The notes under the pieces: model-generated
The model's input: the letters and a program-made list of their open reading frames with translations, nothing else
Told to the model about the DNA's origin: nothing
The model's database searches: none
Shown: positions 53,280 through 62,424 of the stretch, piece by piece
Layout: every line of letters begins with the position of its first letter
How positions within the stretch are numbered: position 1 is the stretch's first letter
Program-made: the position numbers and the translations under genes
NCBI GenBank assembly: GCA_963841065.1
Contig: CAWJBI010000042.1
Span: 1-64,000 of the forward strand
Direction: 5' to 3'
Origin: M0108 sp963841065
GTDB lineage: Bacteria > Pseudomonadota > Gammaproteobacteria > Chromatiales > Chromatiaceae
Length of the DNA: 64,000 bases

Positions 53280-54200
53280 ATGAAAAACTGCTTTTCGCAC
53301 CGATGTCATGTTGGCATTGGGCCCCGGACGCAGCTTTGGCTCAGTGTCCTGGTCCTTGCCCTGGTGGTTACTGGCGCGGGTGCCGCCGGCTATTGGTACG
53401 GTCGAATCCACTTAGCGAGCGAGGCACGCGGCGATCGGAGTTCCCTGCTTTTGGCCTCCCTGGTCCAGAAGAAAAGCGATGATCTCGCTATCAGTGAGTT
53501 GGAATCCTCCAGTGAGCTCAATGCTCTGAGCCTCAAGCTCGGTCAGATGCAGGCGGAAATCCTCCGCCTCAATGCGCTTGGCGAGCGACTGGTCGAAAAG
53601 GCTGGTCTCAGCCCGGAGGAGTTCGACTTTCAGTATACCCCTCCCCAGGGTGGTCCCGAACCCCATGAGACCCTGGCCTCCTCGGCCGATGAATTCGCCC
53701 TGGAGATGGCCCGCCTGTCCGGTCAATTGCTGGATCGAGGCCGCAAGCTGAGGTTGCTCGATCAGTTAACCATGGAGCGGGAATTGGGGGAAGGGGGTCT
53801 GGTCACGGGCCTCCCCGTCCGATCCGGTTATGTGTCTTCCTACTTTGGTGTGCGCAAGGACCCCATCCATGGTGGCAGCAGCTTCCATAGTGGCATCGAC
53901 TACGCCGGCAAGATGGGTAGCGACATTTTGGCCGTTGCCGATGGGCTGGTGATTTTCAGTGAGTCAGCCAGCGGCTATGGGCGAACGGTGGAAATACGCC
54001 ACGCAAATGGTCTGGTGACCCGCTATGCCCACTGCAAGAAGCTGCTGGTCGAGGTGGGCGATCTGGTGACCAAGGGCCAGGTTATAGCCACCTTGGGCAA
54101 TAGCGGTCGCTCCACGGGCCCCCACCTCCATTTCGAGGTGCTCAGGGATGGCGTGGCCATGAATCCCTTGCGATTGGCGGGTCTTGATCTCCCCAAGTAG
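53280..54200 (+). CDS. M23 family metallopeptidase (LytM-like) with membrane anchor and coiled coil
   Basis: 306-aa protein: an N-terminal transmembrane helix (about residues 20-42), a coiled-coil region (about 55-110), and an M23 endopeptidase domain at the C-terminus. Catalytic/zinc motifs are H-S-G-I-D (H and D ligands) and H-L-H-F-E-V, with the intervening R-Y-A-H-C as the second His region, so an active zinc site is expected. It would cleave peptidoglycan cross-bridges in the periplasm. A TTG six codons upstream is an alternative start. Located between dciA and secA, where homologous peptidases often occur. Confidence 0.92.
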   Translation: MKNCFSHRCHVGIGPRTQLWLSVLVLALVVTGAGAAGYWYGRIHLASEARGDRSSLLLASLVQKKSDDLAISELESSSELNALSLKLGQMQAEILRLNALGERLVEKAGLSPEEFDFQYTPPQGGPEPHETLASSADEFALEMARLSGQLLDRGRKLRLLDQLTMERELGEGGLVTGLPVRSGYVSSYFGVRKDPIHGGSSFHSGIDYAGKMGSDILAVADGLVIFSESASGYGRTVEIRHANGLVTRYAHCKKLLVEVGDLVTKGQVIATLGNSGRSTGPHLHFEVLRDGVAMNPLRLAGLDLPK

Positions 54201-54359
54201 GAATATTGAGCCCCCTTGGGCTTGTCCTGGCCGCGACGGCACCTCCCTTCCGACCCGACTCAGCCCCGGCGATAGGCCCGCGGGGCAATCGGGTACGGCT
54301 TCGTAACCGCTGTTGCGGTATTATTTCCCTAGATTTTCCTACTTCGGACAATTCCTCGC

Positions 54360-57176
54360 ATGGTCACTAATCTGCTCAAAAAGGTCTTCGGCAGCCGCAA
54401 TGATCGGCTTGTGAAGAAGATGTCCAAGACGGTCGCGGAGATTACCGCCCTGGAACCGGCGGTGGAAAAACTCTCCGACGAGGCCTTACGGGCCAAGACC
54501 GCCGAGTTCCGGAGCCGATTGGCGGCGGGCGCCCACCTTGATACCCTGATGGGCGAGGCCTTCGCCGTCGTGCGCGAGGCCGGACGCCGGGTGTTGGGCA
54601 TGCGCCACTTTGACGTCCAGATGATCGGCGGCATGGTTCTCAACGACGGCCGCATCGCCGAGATGCGTACCGGCGAGGGTAAGACCCTGGTGGCGACCCT
54701 GGCGGCTTATCTCAATGCCTTGCCCGCCAAGGGCGTGCACGTGGTCACGGTTAACGACTACCTGGCCCGCCGCGACGCGGCCTGGATGGGACGTATCTAT
54801 ACCTTTCTGGGGCTCTCGGTCGGCGTCATCAACTCCTCGGGCGGCATGGGCCCCGACTCCGCTTCCTATGCCCTGGATTTCGATTATGAGCCGACCACCG
54901 CCGGCCAGGGTTACCGGTATCTGCCTGCCGTTACCCGTCGCGAGGCCTATGCCGCCGATATTACCTACGGCACCAACAACGAATTCGGCTTCGATTACCT
55001 GCGCGACAATATGGCCTTCACGCCCGAGCAGCGAGTCCAGCGTGATCCCTTCTATGCCATCGTGGACGAGGTAGACTCCATCCTCATCGATGAGGCCCGG
55101 ACCCCGCTCATCATCTCGGGTCCCTCCGAGGGCAACACGGACCTCTACAAGAAAATCGACGGCATCATCCCGCACCTGACTCGCCAGGACCCGATCACCA
55201 ACGAGGAAGGCAAGCCGGACTTCGGCCCCGGCGACTACTCGGTGGACGAGAAGGCCCGCCAGGCCTTCCTGAGCGAGGAAGGCCACCAGCATGTCGAGGA
55301 GATGTTGTCGGACATGGGCCTGCTCGGCGAGGGTGAGAGCCTTTACGATCCGGCCAACATCGCCCTTATGCACCATGTCTATGCCGCTCTGCGCGCCCAC
55401 GTCCTCTTTCACAAGAACGTCGAATACATCGTTCGTGATGGCCAGATCGTCATCGTGGACGAATTCACCGGCCGCACCATGCCGGGGCGGCGTTGGTCCG
55501 AGGGCCTGCACCAGGCGGTGGAGGCCAAGGAGGGGGTCGCCATCCAGCAGGAAAATCAGACCCTCGCCTCCATCACCTTCCAGAACCTCTTCCGCCTCTA
55601 CCCCAAGCTGGCGGGCATGACCGGGACCGCCGATACCGAGGCCTATGAATTCCAGCAGATCTACGGCCTGGAGGTGGTAGTCATCCCCACCAACCAGCCC
55701 ATGATCCGCGACGACCGTGGCGATCTGGTCTTTCTCACCGCCAAGGAGAAGTATCAGGCCATCATCGAGGACATCCGCGACTGCGTGAAGAGCGGCCAGC
55801 CGGCCCTGGTCGGTACGGCCTCCATCGAGACCTCCGAGCTCATCTCCGGCCTGCTTAAGGCGGAAAAAATACCTCACGAGGTTCTCAATGCCAAGCAGCA
55901 CGAGCGCGAGGCGGGCATTATCGCCCAGGCCGGACGCCCTGGGGCCGTTACCATCGCCACCAACATGGCGGGCCGTGGCACGGACATCGTGCTGGGTGGG
56001 AGCCTGGATGCTGAGTTGGAGGAGATCAAGGACGAGGCCCAGCGCCAGGCGGCCCGGGAGGTCTGGAAGCTACGCCACGCCCAGGTGCTCGCCTCGGGCG
56101 GTCTGCATGTCGTGGGTACCGAACGCCACGAATCCCGCCGCATTGACAACCAGTTGCGTGGCCGTTCCGGCCGTCAGGGCGATCCAGGGTCCAGCCGCTT
56201 CTACCTATCCCTGGAAGATAGCCTGATGCGTATCTTTGCCTCCGAGAAAGTCGGGGCCATGATGCAGAAGCTTGGGATGCAGGAGGGCGAGGCAATCGAG
56301 CACCCCTGGGTGACCAAGGCCATCGAGAATGCCCAACGCAAGGTCGAGGGCCGCAACTTCGATATCCGCAAGCAGTTGCTGGAGTTTGATGATGTCGCCA
56401 ACGATCAGCGCAAGGTCATCTATCAGCAAAGACGCGAGTTGATGGATGCCCTGGACATCTCCGATACCATCGCGGTCTGGCGGGCCGATGTCCTGGGCGC
56501 CCTCCTGGATCGCCATATCCCGCCCCAGAGTCTGGAGGAGCAGTGGGATCTGCCTGGCGCCGAAAGGGCCTTGGCCGACCTCGTCGGCGGCGACTGGCCC
56601 CTGCGCCAATGGCTGGAGAGCGATGATTCGCTGCATGAGGAGACCCTGCGCCAGCGCGTTCTGGACGACCTGGGGGAGCGCTACGCGGACAAGGAACGGC
56701 AGGTCGGACCCGAGGTCATGCGCCAGGTCGAGAAGGCCGTCATGATTCAGACCCTGGATACCCAGTGGAAGGACCACCTCGCCGCCATGGACTATCTGCG
56801 CCAGGGCATTCACCTGCGCGGCTATGCCCAGAAGAATCCCAAGCAGGAATACAAGCGCGAGGCCTTCGAGATGTTCTCCGCCATGCTCGACAGCATCAAG
56901 TCGGAGGTGGTGGGTACCCTGTCGCGGCTGCAACTGGCTACCGAGGGCGGGGCCGTCCCCCAACAACCGCGTCAGGTCCCGGAGCGGGAGTTCGAGTTCA
57001 AGCACGAGGAATTTCATGGTCTAGACGCCCCGGAGGAGCCCGCCGGAGCCCATGCCGGTGGGGGACGTGAGCATGAGCAACCCTATGTGCGCGAGGATCG
57101 CAAGGTCGGTCGCAACGAGCCTTGCCCCTGCGGTTCGGGAAGGAAATACAAGCACTGCCACGGCAAGGCGAGTTGA
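54360..57176 (+). CDS. secA: Preprotein translocase ATPase SecA
   Basis: 938-aa motor driving Sec-dependent export. Walker A is R-T-G-E-G-K-T, DEAD box D-E-V-D-S-I-L-I-D-E-A-R-T-P-L-I-I-S-G, the preprotein cross-linking and helicase motifs (T-N-M-A-G-R-G-T-D-I, R-G-R-S-G-R-Q-G-D-P-G-S-S-R-F) follow, and the helical scaffold domain is complete. The C-terminus has the SEC-C zinc motif C-P-C-G-S-G-R-K-Y-K-H-C-H-G that binds SecB and ribosomes. No secM-like arrest gene precedes it. The ATG has only a weak ribosome site. Whole frame intact. Confidence 0.97.
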   Translation: MVTNLLKKVFGSRNDRLVKKMSKTVAEITALEPAVEKLSDEALRAKTAEFRSRLAAGAHLDTLMGEAFAVVREAGRRVLGMRHFDVQMIGGMVLNDGRIAEMRTGEGKTLVATLAAYLNALPAKGVHVVTVNDYLARRDAAWMGRIYTFLGLSVGVINSSGGMGPDSASYALDFDYEPTTAGQGYRYLPAVTRREAYAADITYGTNNEFGFDYLRDNMAFTPEQRVQRDPFYAIVDEVDSILIDEARTPLIISGPSEGNTDLYKKIDGIIPHLTRQDPITNEEGKPDFGPGDYSVDEKARQAFLSEEGHQHVEEMLSDMGLLGEGESLYDPANIALMHHVYAALRAHVLFHKNVEYIVRDGQIVIVDEFTGRTMPGRRWSEGLHQAVEAKEGVAIQQENQTLASITFQNLFRLYPKLAGMTGTADTEAYEFQQIYGLEVVVIPTNQPMIRDDRGDLVFLTAKEKYQAIIEDIRDCVKSGQPALVGTASIETSELISGLLKAEKIPHEVLNAKQHEREAGIIAQAGRPGAVTIATNMAGRGTDIVLGGSLDAELEEIKDEAQRQAAREVWKLRHAQVLASGGLHVVGTERHESRRIDNQLRGRSGRQGDPGSSRFYLSLEDSLMRIFASEKVGAMMQKLGMQEGEAIEHPWVTKAIENAQRKVEGRNFDIRKQLLEFDDVANDQRKVIYQQRRELMDALDISDTIAVWRADVLGALLDRHIPPQSLEEQWDLPGAERALADLVGGDWPLRQWLESDDSLHEETLRQRVLDDLGERYADKERQVGPEVMRQVEKAVMIQTLDTQWKDHLAAMDYLRQGIHLRGYAQKNPKQEYKREAFEMFSAMLDSIKSEVVGTLSRLQLATEGGAVPQQPRQVPEREFEFKHEEFHGLDAPEEPAGAHAGGGREHEQPYVREDRKVGRNEPCPCGSGRKYKHCHGKAS

Positions 57177-57283
57177 GCCGGCCGCATCCGGCGTCCGCCA
57201 GCGACATCCCGCCTGGTGGAGTTCGGCCGGGGCTCCCGAACACAATTGAGTATTGAGGTCCATTGGCCAGGTGGGTGGCGGTG

Positions 57284-58495
57284 ATGAGCGAAGAGCCTAT
57301 TCCCTTTGAAGGCGTACCGGGGGTGCGACTGGCAGCGGTGGCCGCCGGCATTCGCTACCAGAACCGTAAGGACCTCTGTCTCATGGAACTGGCCCCCGAG
57401 GCCCAATGCGCTGCGGTCTTTACTCGCAATGCCTTCTGTGCCGCGCCCGTGATCCTGGCGCGCCGCCATCTGGCGGCAGCCACCCCCCGCTATCTGCTGA
57501 TCAATTCCGGCAACGCCAACGCGGGCACGGGTCACCGGGGCCTGGCCGATGCCGAGGCCAGTTGCGCCGCCCTCGCCGCCCTGGCGGCCTGTAGCCCCGG
57601 GGAGGTGCTGCCCTTTTCAACCGGCGTGATCGGCGAACCCTTGCCCATCGATCGCCTCGCGGCGGCCCTGCCCGCCGCTCTGGCCGGCCTGGATGCGGAG
57701 GCCTGGCCCCTGGCCGCGCGCGCCATCATGACCACGGATACCCGGCCCAAACTGGTCTCGCGCACCTTCGTGATCGAGGGACGCAGGGCCGTGGTGACCG
57801 GCATCGCCAAGGGTTCGGGCATGATCCGCCCCGACATGGCGACCATGCTCGCCTTTCTGGCGACTGATGTGGCGGTAGAGGGGGTACTCTTGCAGGCCTG
57901 CCTGACGGAGGCGGTGGAGACCTCCTTTAATGCGATCACCGTCGATGGCGACACCTCCACCAATGACGCCTGTGTCCTGGCCGCCACCGGCGCCCTGGGC
58001 AATGCCCCTATACTGGAGGCGAGCTCGGCGGATTATCGTGCCTTGTGTGGCGCGGTAGGGGAGCTGTGCCAGGAACTGGCCACCGCCATCGTGCGCGATG
58101 GGGAGGGGGCAACCAAACTGGTGACCCTGGTGGTTGAAGAGGCCGCCGATCGCGGGGAGGCCCGCCGCGTCGCCGATACCATTGCCCATTCGCCCCTGGT
58201 CAAGACGGCCCTCTTTGCCTCGGACCCCAACTGGGGTCGCATTCTGGCCGCCGTGGGGCGATCGGGTCTGGAGGGGCTCGACATCGACCGGGTGCGCATC
58301 TGGCTCGGGGATACGCTGGTCGTCCGCGACGGTGGCCGCGATCCTGGCTACACCGAGCAAGCGGGTCGGGCCGCCATGGCGGGCCCCGAGATTGGCATCC
58401 GTGTCGCTCTTGGCCGAGGCCAGGCCAGCATCCAGGTCCTGACCTGCGACCTCTCTTACGATTACGTCAAGATCAACGCCGAATATCGGACCTGA
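57284..58495 (+). CDS. argJ: Bifunctional ornithine acetyltransferase / N-acetylglutamate synthase
   Basis: 403-aa precursor that is autocatalytically cut. The cleavage/nucleophile site is the Thr in K-G-S-G-M-I-R-P-D-M-A-T-M-L-A-F-L; the T-D-T-R-P-K and N-T-S-T-N-D-A-x-style (D-G-D-T-S-T-N-D-A-C) segments are conserved, as is F-A-S-D-P-N-W-G-R near the C-terminus. It recycles the acetyl group in arginine synthesis. The Met at 57284 is preferred over an upstream TTG. It lies downstream of secA with 107 bases between and converges on hisE. Confidence 0.95.
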   Translation: MSEEPIPFEGVPGVRLAAVAAGIRYQNRKDLCLMELAPEAQCAAVFTRNAFCAAPVILARRHLAAATPRYLLINSGNANAGTGHRGLADAEASCAALAALAACSPGEVLPFSTGVIGEPLPIDRLAAALPAALAGLDAEAWPLAARAIMTTDTRPKLVSRTFVIEGRRAVVTGIAKGSGMIRPDMATMLAFLATDVAVEGVLLQACLTEAVETSFNAITVDGDTSTNDACVLAATGALGNAPILEASSADYRALCGAVGELCQELATAIVRDGEGATKLVTLVVEEAADRGEARRVADTIAHSPLVKTALFASDPNWGRILAAVGRSGLEGLDIDRVRIWLGDTLVVRDGGRDPGYTEQAGRAAMAGPEIGIRVALGRGQASIQVLTCDLSYDYVKINAEYRT

Positions 58496-58500
58496 ACCGC

Positions 58501-58535
58501 CCCGGATGGAGCCTGGGTTCCAGGCTAGGTTCGGG
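58501..58535. terminator. Hairpin between convergent argJ and hisE
   Basis: AGCCTGG and CCAGGCT form a perfect 7-bp stem with a three-base loop at 58510-58526, flanked by outer CCCG and CGGG arms. It sits between the two convergent stop codons, overlapping the end of hisE. The absence of a T-run makes its terminator role uncertain. Confidence 0.45.
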
Positions 58536-58839
58536 ACGCCTTCTCCGTTATCCCCGACAGCCCGAAGCGCCGGTCGAGTTCCGCGAGGACATGGTCCGGG
58601 CCAAGGCCTTGCTGCGCCAGCAGAACCAGGCAGTGAAACCAGAGGTCGGCGACCTCGGCGGTGATCCGGGCGGGATCGCCATCCTTGGCCGCCATGACGG
58701 TCTCGGTGGCCTCCTCACCGATTTTCTTGAGGATGGCGTCCAGGCCCTTGGCGTAGAGGCGGGCGACGTAGGAGCTGTCTGGCTCGGCCTGCTTGCGTTC
58801 CTCCAGCACCAGGGCCAGACGTTCGAGGATGTCGCTCAT
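58525..58839 (-). CDS. hisE: Phosphoribosyl-ATP pyrophosphatase HisE
   Basis: 104-aa enzyme for the second step of histidine synthesis, releasing pyrophosphate from phosphoribosyl-ATP. It belongs to the MazG-like all-helical fold: S-Y-V-A-R-L-Y-A-K-G-L-D-A-I-L-K-K-I-G-E-E-A-T-E-T-V-M-A-A-K-D with the metal-binding E-E-x-x-E, then E-V-A-D-L-W-F-H. It is separate from HisI, unlike the fused HisIE of enterics. Starts three bases after the hisI stop on the same strand. Confidence 0.94.
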   Translation of the reverse strand: MSDILERLALVLEERKQAEPDSSYVARLYAKGLDAILKKIGEEATETVMAAKDGDPARITAEVADLWFHCLVLLAQQGLGPDHVLAELDRRFGLSGITEKASRT

Positions 58840-58842
58840 GCA

Positions 58843-59232
58843 CTAATGGCCGTAGATGGCGCTGGGGTCCTTGAGCACCGGCTCGACCTCCGCCCAGGCG
58901 CCGTCCCGTAACTCGCGGTAGAAGCAGTTATGGCGGCCGGTGTGGCAGGCAATGCCGCCCTTTTGTTCCACCTCCAGCAGGATGACATCGGCGTCACAAT
59001 CGAGGCGCAGGGCCTTGACGAGCTGCTCGTGGCCGGAGGATTCCCCCTTGTGCCAGAGCTTGCCCCGGGAGCGGGACCAATAGACGGCGTGGCCGCTGGC
59101 CTGGGTCGCCGCCAGGGCCTCGCGGTTCATCCAGGCCATCATGAGGATCTTGCCAGTGCCGGTCTCCTGGGCGATGGCGGGGACCAGGCCCTGGTCGTTC
59201 CATTTGATGGCGTCGAGCCAGTCTGTCGTCAT
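58843..59232 (-). CDS. hisI: Phosphoribosyl-AMP cyclohydrolase HisI
   Basis: 129-aa zinc enzyme opening the adenine ring in histidine synthesis. Key blocks are W-M-N-R-E-A-L, T-G-K-I-L-M-M-A, the metal-binding D-C-D-A-D-V (acidic triad) and the Cys-rich C-H-T-G-R-H-N-C-F-Y-R. It is a stand-alone HisI followed by hisE and preceded by hisA. The ATG follows a 62-base spacer from hisA. Confidence 0.95.
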   Translation of the reverse strand: MTTDWLDAIKWNDQGLVPAIAQETGTGKILMMAWMNREALAATQASGHAVYWSRSRGKLWHKGESSGHEQLVKALRLDCDADVILLEVEQKGGIACHTGRHNCFYRELRDGAWAEVEPVLKDPSAIYGH

Positions 59233-59294
59233 GGCGAATACCGATGGTTTTTCAGTGAGGTTTTCAGGAAAGCCCAGGGACGCAAGGGGCTGGT

Positions 59295-60035
59295 TCAGCC
59301 GCCCGCCAGGGCATCGGCCAGGCGCTGGCCTTCGGCGAAGTCCAGGGTGCCTTCGTAGATGGCCCGGCCGGTGATGGCGGCGCCGATACCGCTGGCGGCC
59401 ACGGCGCAGAGGGCGCGAATGTCATCCAGGTTGGTGATGCCCCCGGAGGCGATGACCGGGATGCGGATGGCCTCCGCCAGGGCGCGGGTGGCGGCCACGT
59501 TGGGTCCGGTCATCATGCCGTCGCGGCCGATGTCGGTATAGACGATGGCGGTGACGCCGTCGCCCTCGAAGCGCCCCGCCAGTTCTTCCACCCGATGATC
59601 GGTGATCTCGGCCCAGCCCTTGATGGCGACCTGACCTTCCCGGGCGTCCAGACCGACGATGACGTGGCCGGGGAAGGCCCGGCAGGCGCGGGCGACGAAG
59701 GCTGGATCCTTGACCGCTTGAGTGCCGATGATGCAGTAGCTGACCCCGGCCTCCAGGTAGGCGGCGATGGTGGCCTCGTCGCGGATGCCGCCGCCGACCT
59801 GGATCGGCAGGTCCGGATAGGCGGCGGCGATGGCGCGGATGGCGGTGCCGTTGACCGGTTCGCCGGCAAAGGCACCGTTGAGGTCCACCAGGTGCAGGCG
59901 CCGAGCGCCGGCGTTTACCCAACGGCCGGCAATCTGGACAGGATCGTCGGAGAAGATGGTCTCGTCTTCCATGCGGCCCTGGCGCAGACGCACGCAGCGG
60001 CCATCCTTGAGGTCAATGGCGGGGATCAGGAGCAA
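59295..60035 (-). CDS. hisA: ProFAR isomerase HisA
   Basis: 246-aa TIM-barrel isomerase of histidine synthesis. The half-barrel repeats are visible: L-L-I-P-A-I-D-L-K-D-G-R-C-V-R-L with the catalytic Asp, V-G-G-G-I-R-D-E, V-Y-T-D-I-G-R-D-G-M with the second Asp, and A-S-G-G-I-T-N-L-D-D. The start is TTG, giving the usual M-L-L-I-P-A-I-D N-terminus; no ATG is available nearby. No hisF follows, although hisA and hisF are usually adjacent. Confidence 0.95.
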   Translation of the reverse strand: MLLIPAIDLKDGRCVRLRQGRMEDETIFSDDPVQIAGRWVNAGARRLHLVDLNGAFAGEPVNGTAIRAIAAAYPDLPIQVGGGIRDEATIAAYLEAGVSYCIIGTQAVKDPAFVARACRAFPGHVIVGLDAREGQVAIKGWAEITDHRVEELAGRFEGDGVTAIVYTDIGRDGMMTGPNVAATRALAEAIRIPVIASGGITNLDDIRALCAVAASGIGAAITGRAIYEGTLDFAEGQRLADALAGG

Positions 60036-60072
60036 GGGGTGTTACCTCGTGGCGGGGGCCGATAGCGGAGCC

Positions 60073-60678
60073 TCACAGCGACCCCTTGGTGGAGGGCGTG
60101 ATGCCGCTCATGCGCGGGTCCGGTTCCAGGGCCATGCGTAGGGCGCGGCCAAAGGCCTTAAAGATGGTTTCGGCCTGGTGATGGGCATTGTGCCCACGCA
60201 GGTTGTCAATGTGCAGGGTCAGGGCCGCGTGGTTGACTAGGCCCTGAAAGAATTCCTGGAACAGGTCCACGTCGAAGGCGCCGATCATGGCGCGGGTGAA
60301 CTGGACCTGATAGCTCAAGCCAGGACGCCCGGAGAGGTCCACCACCACCCGGGAGAGCGCCTCGTCCAGGGGCACATAGGCATGGCCGTAGCGGCGGATG
60401 CCCTGCTTGTCGCCGACCGCGCGGGCCAGGGCCTGGCCGAGGGTGATGCCGATGTCCTCGGCCGTGTGGTGGGCGTCGATGTGCAAGTCGCCCTCGGCCT
60501 CGATCTCCAGATCGATCAGTCCGTGACGCGCTACCTGGTCGAGCATGTGCTCCAGGAAGGGCAGGCCCGTCTTGAACCGCGACAGGCCGGTCCCATCCAG
60601 ATCGACACTGACCCGGATGCGGGTCTCCAGGGTATGACGTTCGACGAGGGCGCGGCGGTCGGGAATGGCTGCTGGCAC
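60073..60678 (-). CDS. hisB: Imidazoleglycerol-phosphate dehydratase HisB
   Basis: 201-aa manganese enzyme of histidine synthesis, monofunctional (without the phosphatase half of enteric HisB). Metal-binding His clusters are H-H-T-A-E-D and H-N-A-H-H-Q-A-E. The N-terminal block E-T-R-I-R-V-S-V-D-L-D-G-T-G and the F-L-E-H-M-L-D-Q-V-A-R-H-G region are typical. The GTG start at 60678 has AAGGA about seven bases upstream, whereas the longer reading frame above it is not conserved. Upstream of hisA with 37 bases between. Confidence 0.94.
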   Translation of the reverse strand: MPAAIPDRRALVERHTLETRIRVSVDLDGTGLSRFKTGLPFLEHMLDQVARHGLIDLEIEAEGDLHIDAHHTAEDIGITLGQALARAVGDKQGIRRYGHAYVPLDEALSRVVVDLSGRPGLSYQVQFTRAMIGAFDVDLFQEFFQGLVNHAALTLHIDNLRGHNAHHQAETIFKAFGRALRMALEPDPRMSGITPSTKGSL

Positions 60679-60803
60679 GGAATATCCTTCGGCGAAGGGG
60701 TGGCAAGGGACGCCTATTAAACCATAGGCGGGCGGCCTCCGGCTGTTCCGTCGCCGGGGCCGGGCCCCGCCGCAGTGGCATGGCGCTGCCCGCAACCGAC
60801 CGG

Positions 60804-61241
60804 TCAGGTTTCCAGCCAAAAGGTCACGGGTCCATCGTTGACCAGGCTCACCCGCATGTCGGCACCAAAGCGCCCGGCCTCGACCCGGGCATGGCGAGCA
60901 CGGGCCGACGCCAGGAGCAGATCGAAGAGGCGGCGACCCTCATCCGGTGGCGCGGCGGCGGTGAAGCTGGCGCGGGTACCCTTGCGGGTATCTGCTGCCA
61001 GGGTGAACTGGGGGACCAGCAGCAGACCTCCGCCCAGGTCCTTCAGGCTCAGGTTCATGCGGCCCGTGGCGTCGGGAAAGACCCGATAGCCCAGCAGGCG
61101 TTCGAGGAGGCGCTCGGCCCGGCGGGCGTCATCCCCTTGTTGCACCCCGACCAGTACCAGCAGCCCCTGACCAATGGCCCCCACTGTCTCGTTGGCGACC
61201 TCGACGCGCGCCTCGGTCACGCGTTGCAGCAGTCCGATCAT
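60804..61241 (-). CDS. dtd: D-aminoacyl-tRNA deacylase Dtd
   Basis: 145-aa homodimeric enzyme removing D-amino acids from mischarged tRNAs, the exact length of E. coli Dtd. It starts M-I-G-L-L-Q-R-V-T-E-A-R-V-E-V and contains the active-site blocks S-L-K-D-L-G-G-G-L-L-L-V-P-Q-F-T-L and the G-P-V-T-F-W-L motif at the C-terminus (the cross-subunit Gly-cis-Pro). In the sequence as given it is in frame with the upstream pip gene with no stop between, but the Met at 61241 makes a normal start. Confidence 0.93.
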   Translation of the reverse strand: MIGLLQRVTEARVEVANETVGAIGQGLLVLVGVQQGDDARRAERLLERLLGYRVFPDATGRMNLSLKDLGGGLLLVPQFTLAADTRKGTRASFTAAAPPDEGRRLFDLLLASARARHARVEAGRFGADMRVSLVNDGPVTFWLET

Positions 61242-61303
61242 GGCGCTATCCAGCCTGGTTCTGGGTTCACCGGGGAGTGTGTGACAGGGAACTCGGCAGG
61301 GGT

Positions 61304-62255
61304 TCAGGGCCTGGGCAAAGCGGTCGGTAGCCGCGACGAGGGCGGCGCGGGTGCCGGCCTCGAAGGCCGAATGGCCCGCGTCCGGCACCACGACCAGTTC
61401 CGCGCCGGGCCAGGCCTGGTGGAGTTCCCAGGCCGAGCGCATGGGGCAGATGAGGTCATAGCGCCCCTGGACGATGACCCCGGGGATCCCGGCGAGGCGC
61501 TGGGCATCCCGCAAGAGTTGCGCCGGCTCCAGGAAGGCCTGGTTGACGAAGTAATGGCACTCGATGCGCGCCAGGGCGAGGGCAAAGTGGGCGCCGGCGA
61601 ACTGATGTTGCAGGTGGGGATTTTCCAGCAGGGTAGCGGTTCGGCCCTCCCAGAGGGACCAGGCCTTGGCGGCGGCCAGGCGGGCGATCTCGTTATCCCC
61701 GGTAAGGCGCCGGTGATAGGCGTGGAGGAGATCCTGGCGCTCCTCCGGTGGAATGGGGGCCAGAAAATCCTGCCACCAGTCCGGGAAGACCCACCGGGCG
61801 CCATCCTGATAGAACCAGGCGATCTCCTCCGGCCGGCAAAGAAAGACGCCACGCACAATCAAGGCGGAGACCCGCTCGGGGTGGGTCTCGGCATAGGCCA
61901 GCGCGAGGGTCGAGCCCCAGGAGCCGCCAAAGACCAGCCAGGAGGCAATGCCCAGGCGCTCGCGAATGCGCTCCATGTCCGCGACCAGATGCCAGGTGCT
62001 GTTGTTGGCTAATTCGGCGTGGGGCCGCGATCGCCCCGAGCCGCGCTGGTCGAAAAGAATGATGCGGTAGCGTTCTGGATCGAAGAAACGCCGATGGACT
62101 GGATCGCACCCCGCGCCGGGGCCGCCATGCAGGAAGACGGCGGGCAGGCCTTGGGGGTTGCCGCATTCCTCCAGGTAAATATCATGGCCCTCCACCAGCA
62201 GTCGCTGGTTGGCGTAGGGCTCGCTCGGGGGATAAAGGTCCGGTGATGTCGGCAT
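61304..62255 (-). CDS. pip: Proline iminopeptidase, stop hidden by a probable extra base
   Basis: Alpha/beta-hydrolase removing N-terminal proline from peptides (S33 family). It has H-G-G-P-G-A-G, the nucleophile elbow G-G-S-W-G-S-T-L, D-Q-R-G-S-G-R-S and the late catalytic D (G-R-Y-D-L-I-C-P) and H (A-G-H-S-A-F-E). As sequenced the frame runs on into dtd. Deleting one base from the GGG at 61307-61309 gives R-F-A-Q-A followed by a stop at 61304-61306, so the protein would be 316 aa, typical for Pip. The fused 483-aa reading is therefore likely artificial. Start Met chosen at the conserved N-terminus. Confidence 0.88.
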
Positions 62256-62424
62256 GGTCTTGGGCCTGATAAAAATTGTGGCCAAGCATAAGGGGCCGGG
62301 TGGCGGCTCGCAAGGAATCGGCGCTGGAGAAACAGGCCGGGAGCCCGGCTCAGGATGCCAAAGGGGGGGTGGGCGAGTAGCATGAGCACCTGAGTCCAGA
62401 CCAGGCGGTGGAGGGCATTCGGGT

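Noticed and set aside
60804..62255. Novel fused peptidase-deacylase (Pip-Dtd) protein
   Set aside because: One extra base in a GGG run explains the missing pip stop, and both separate proteins then have their normal lengths.
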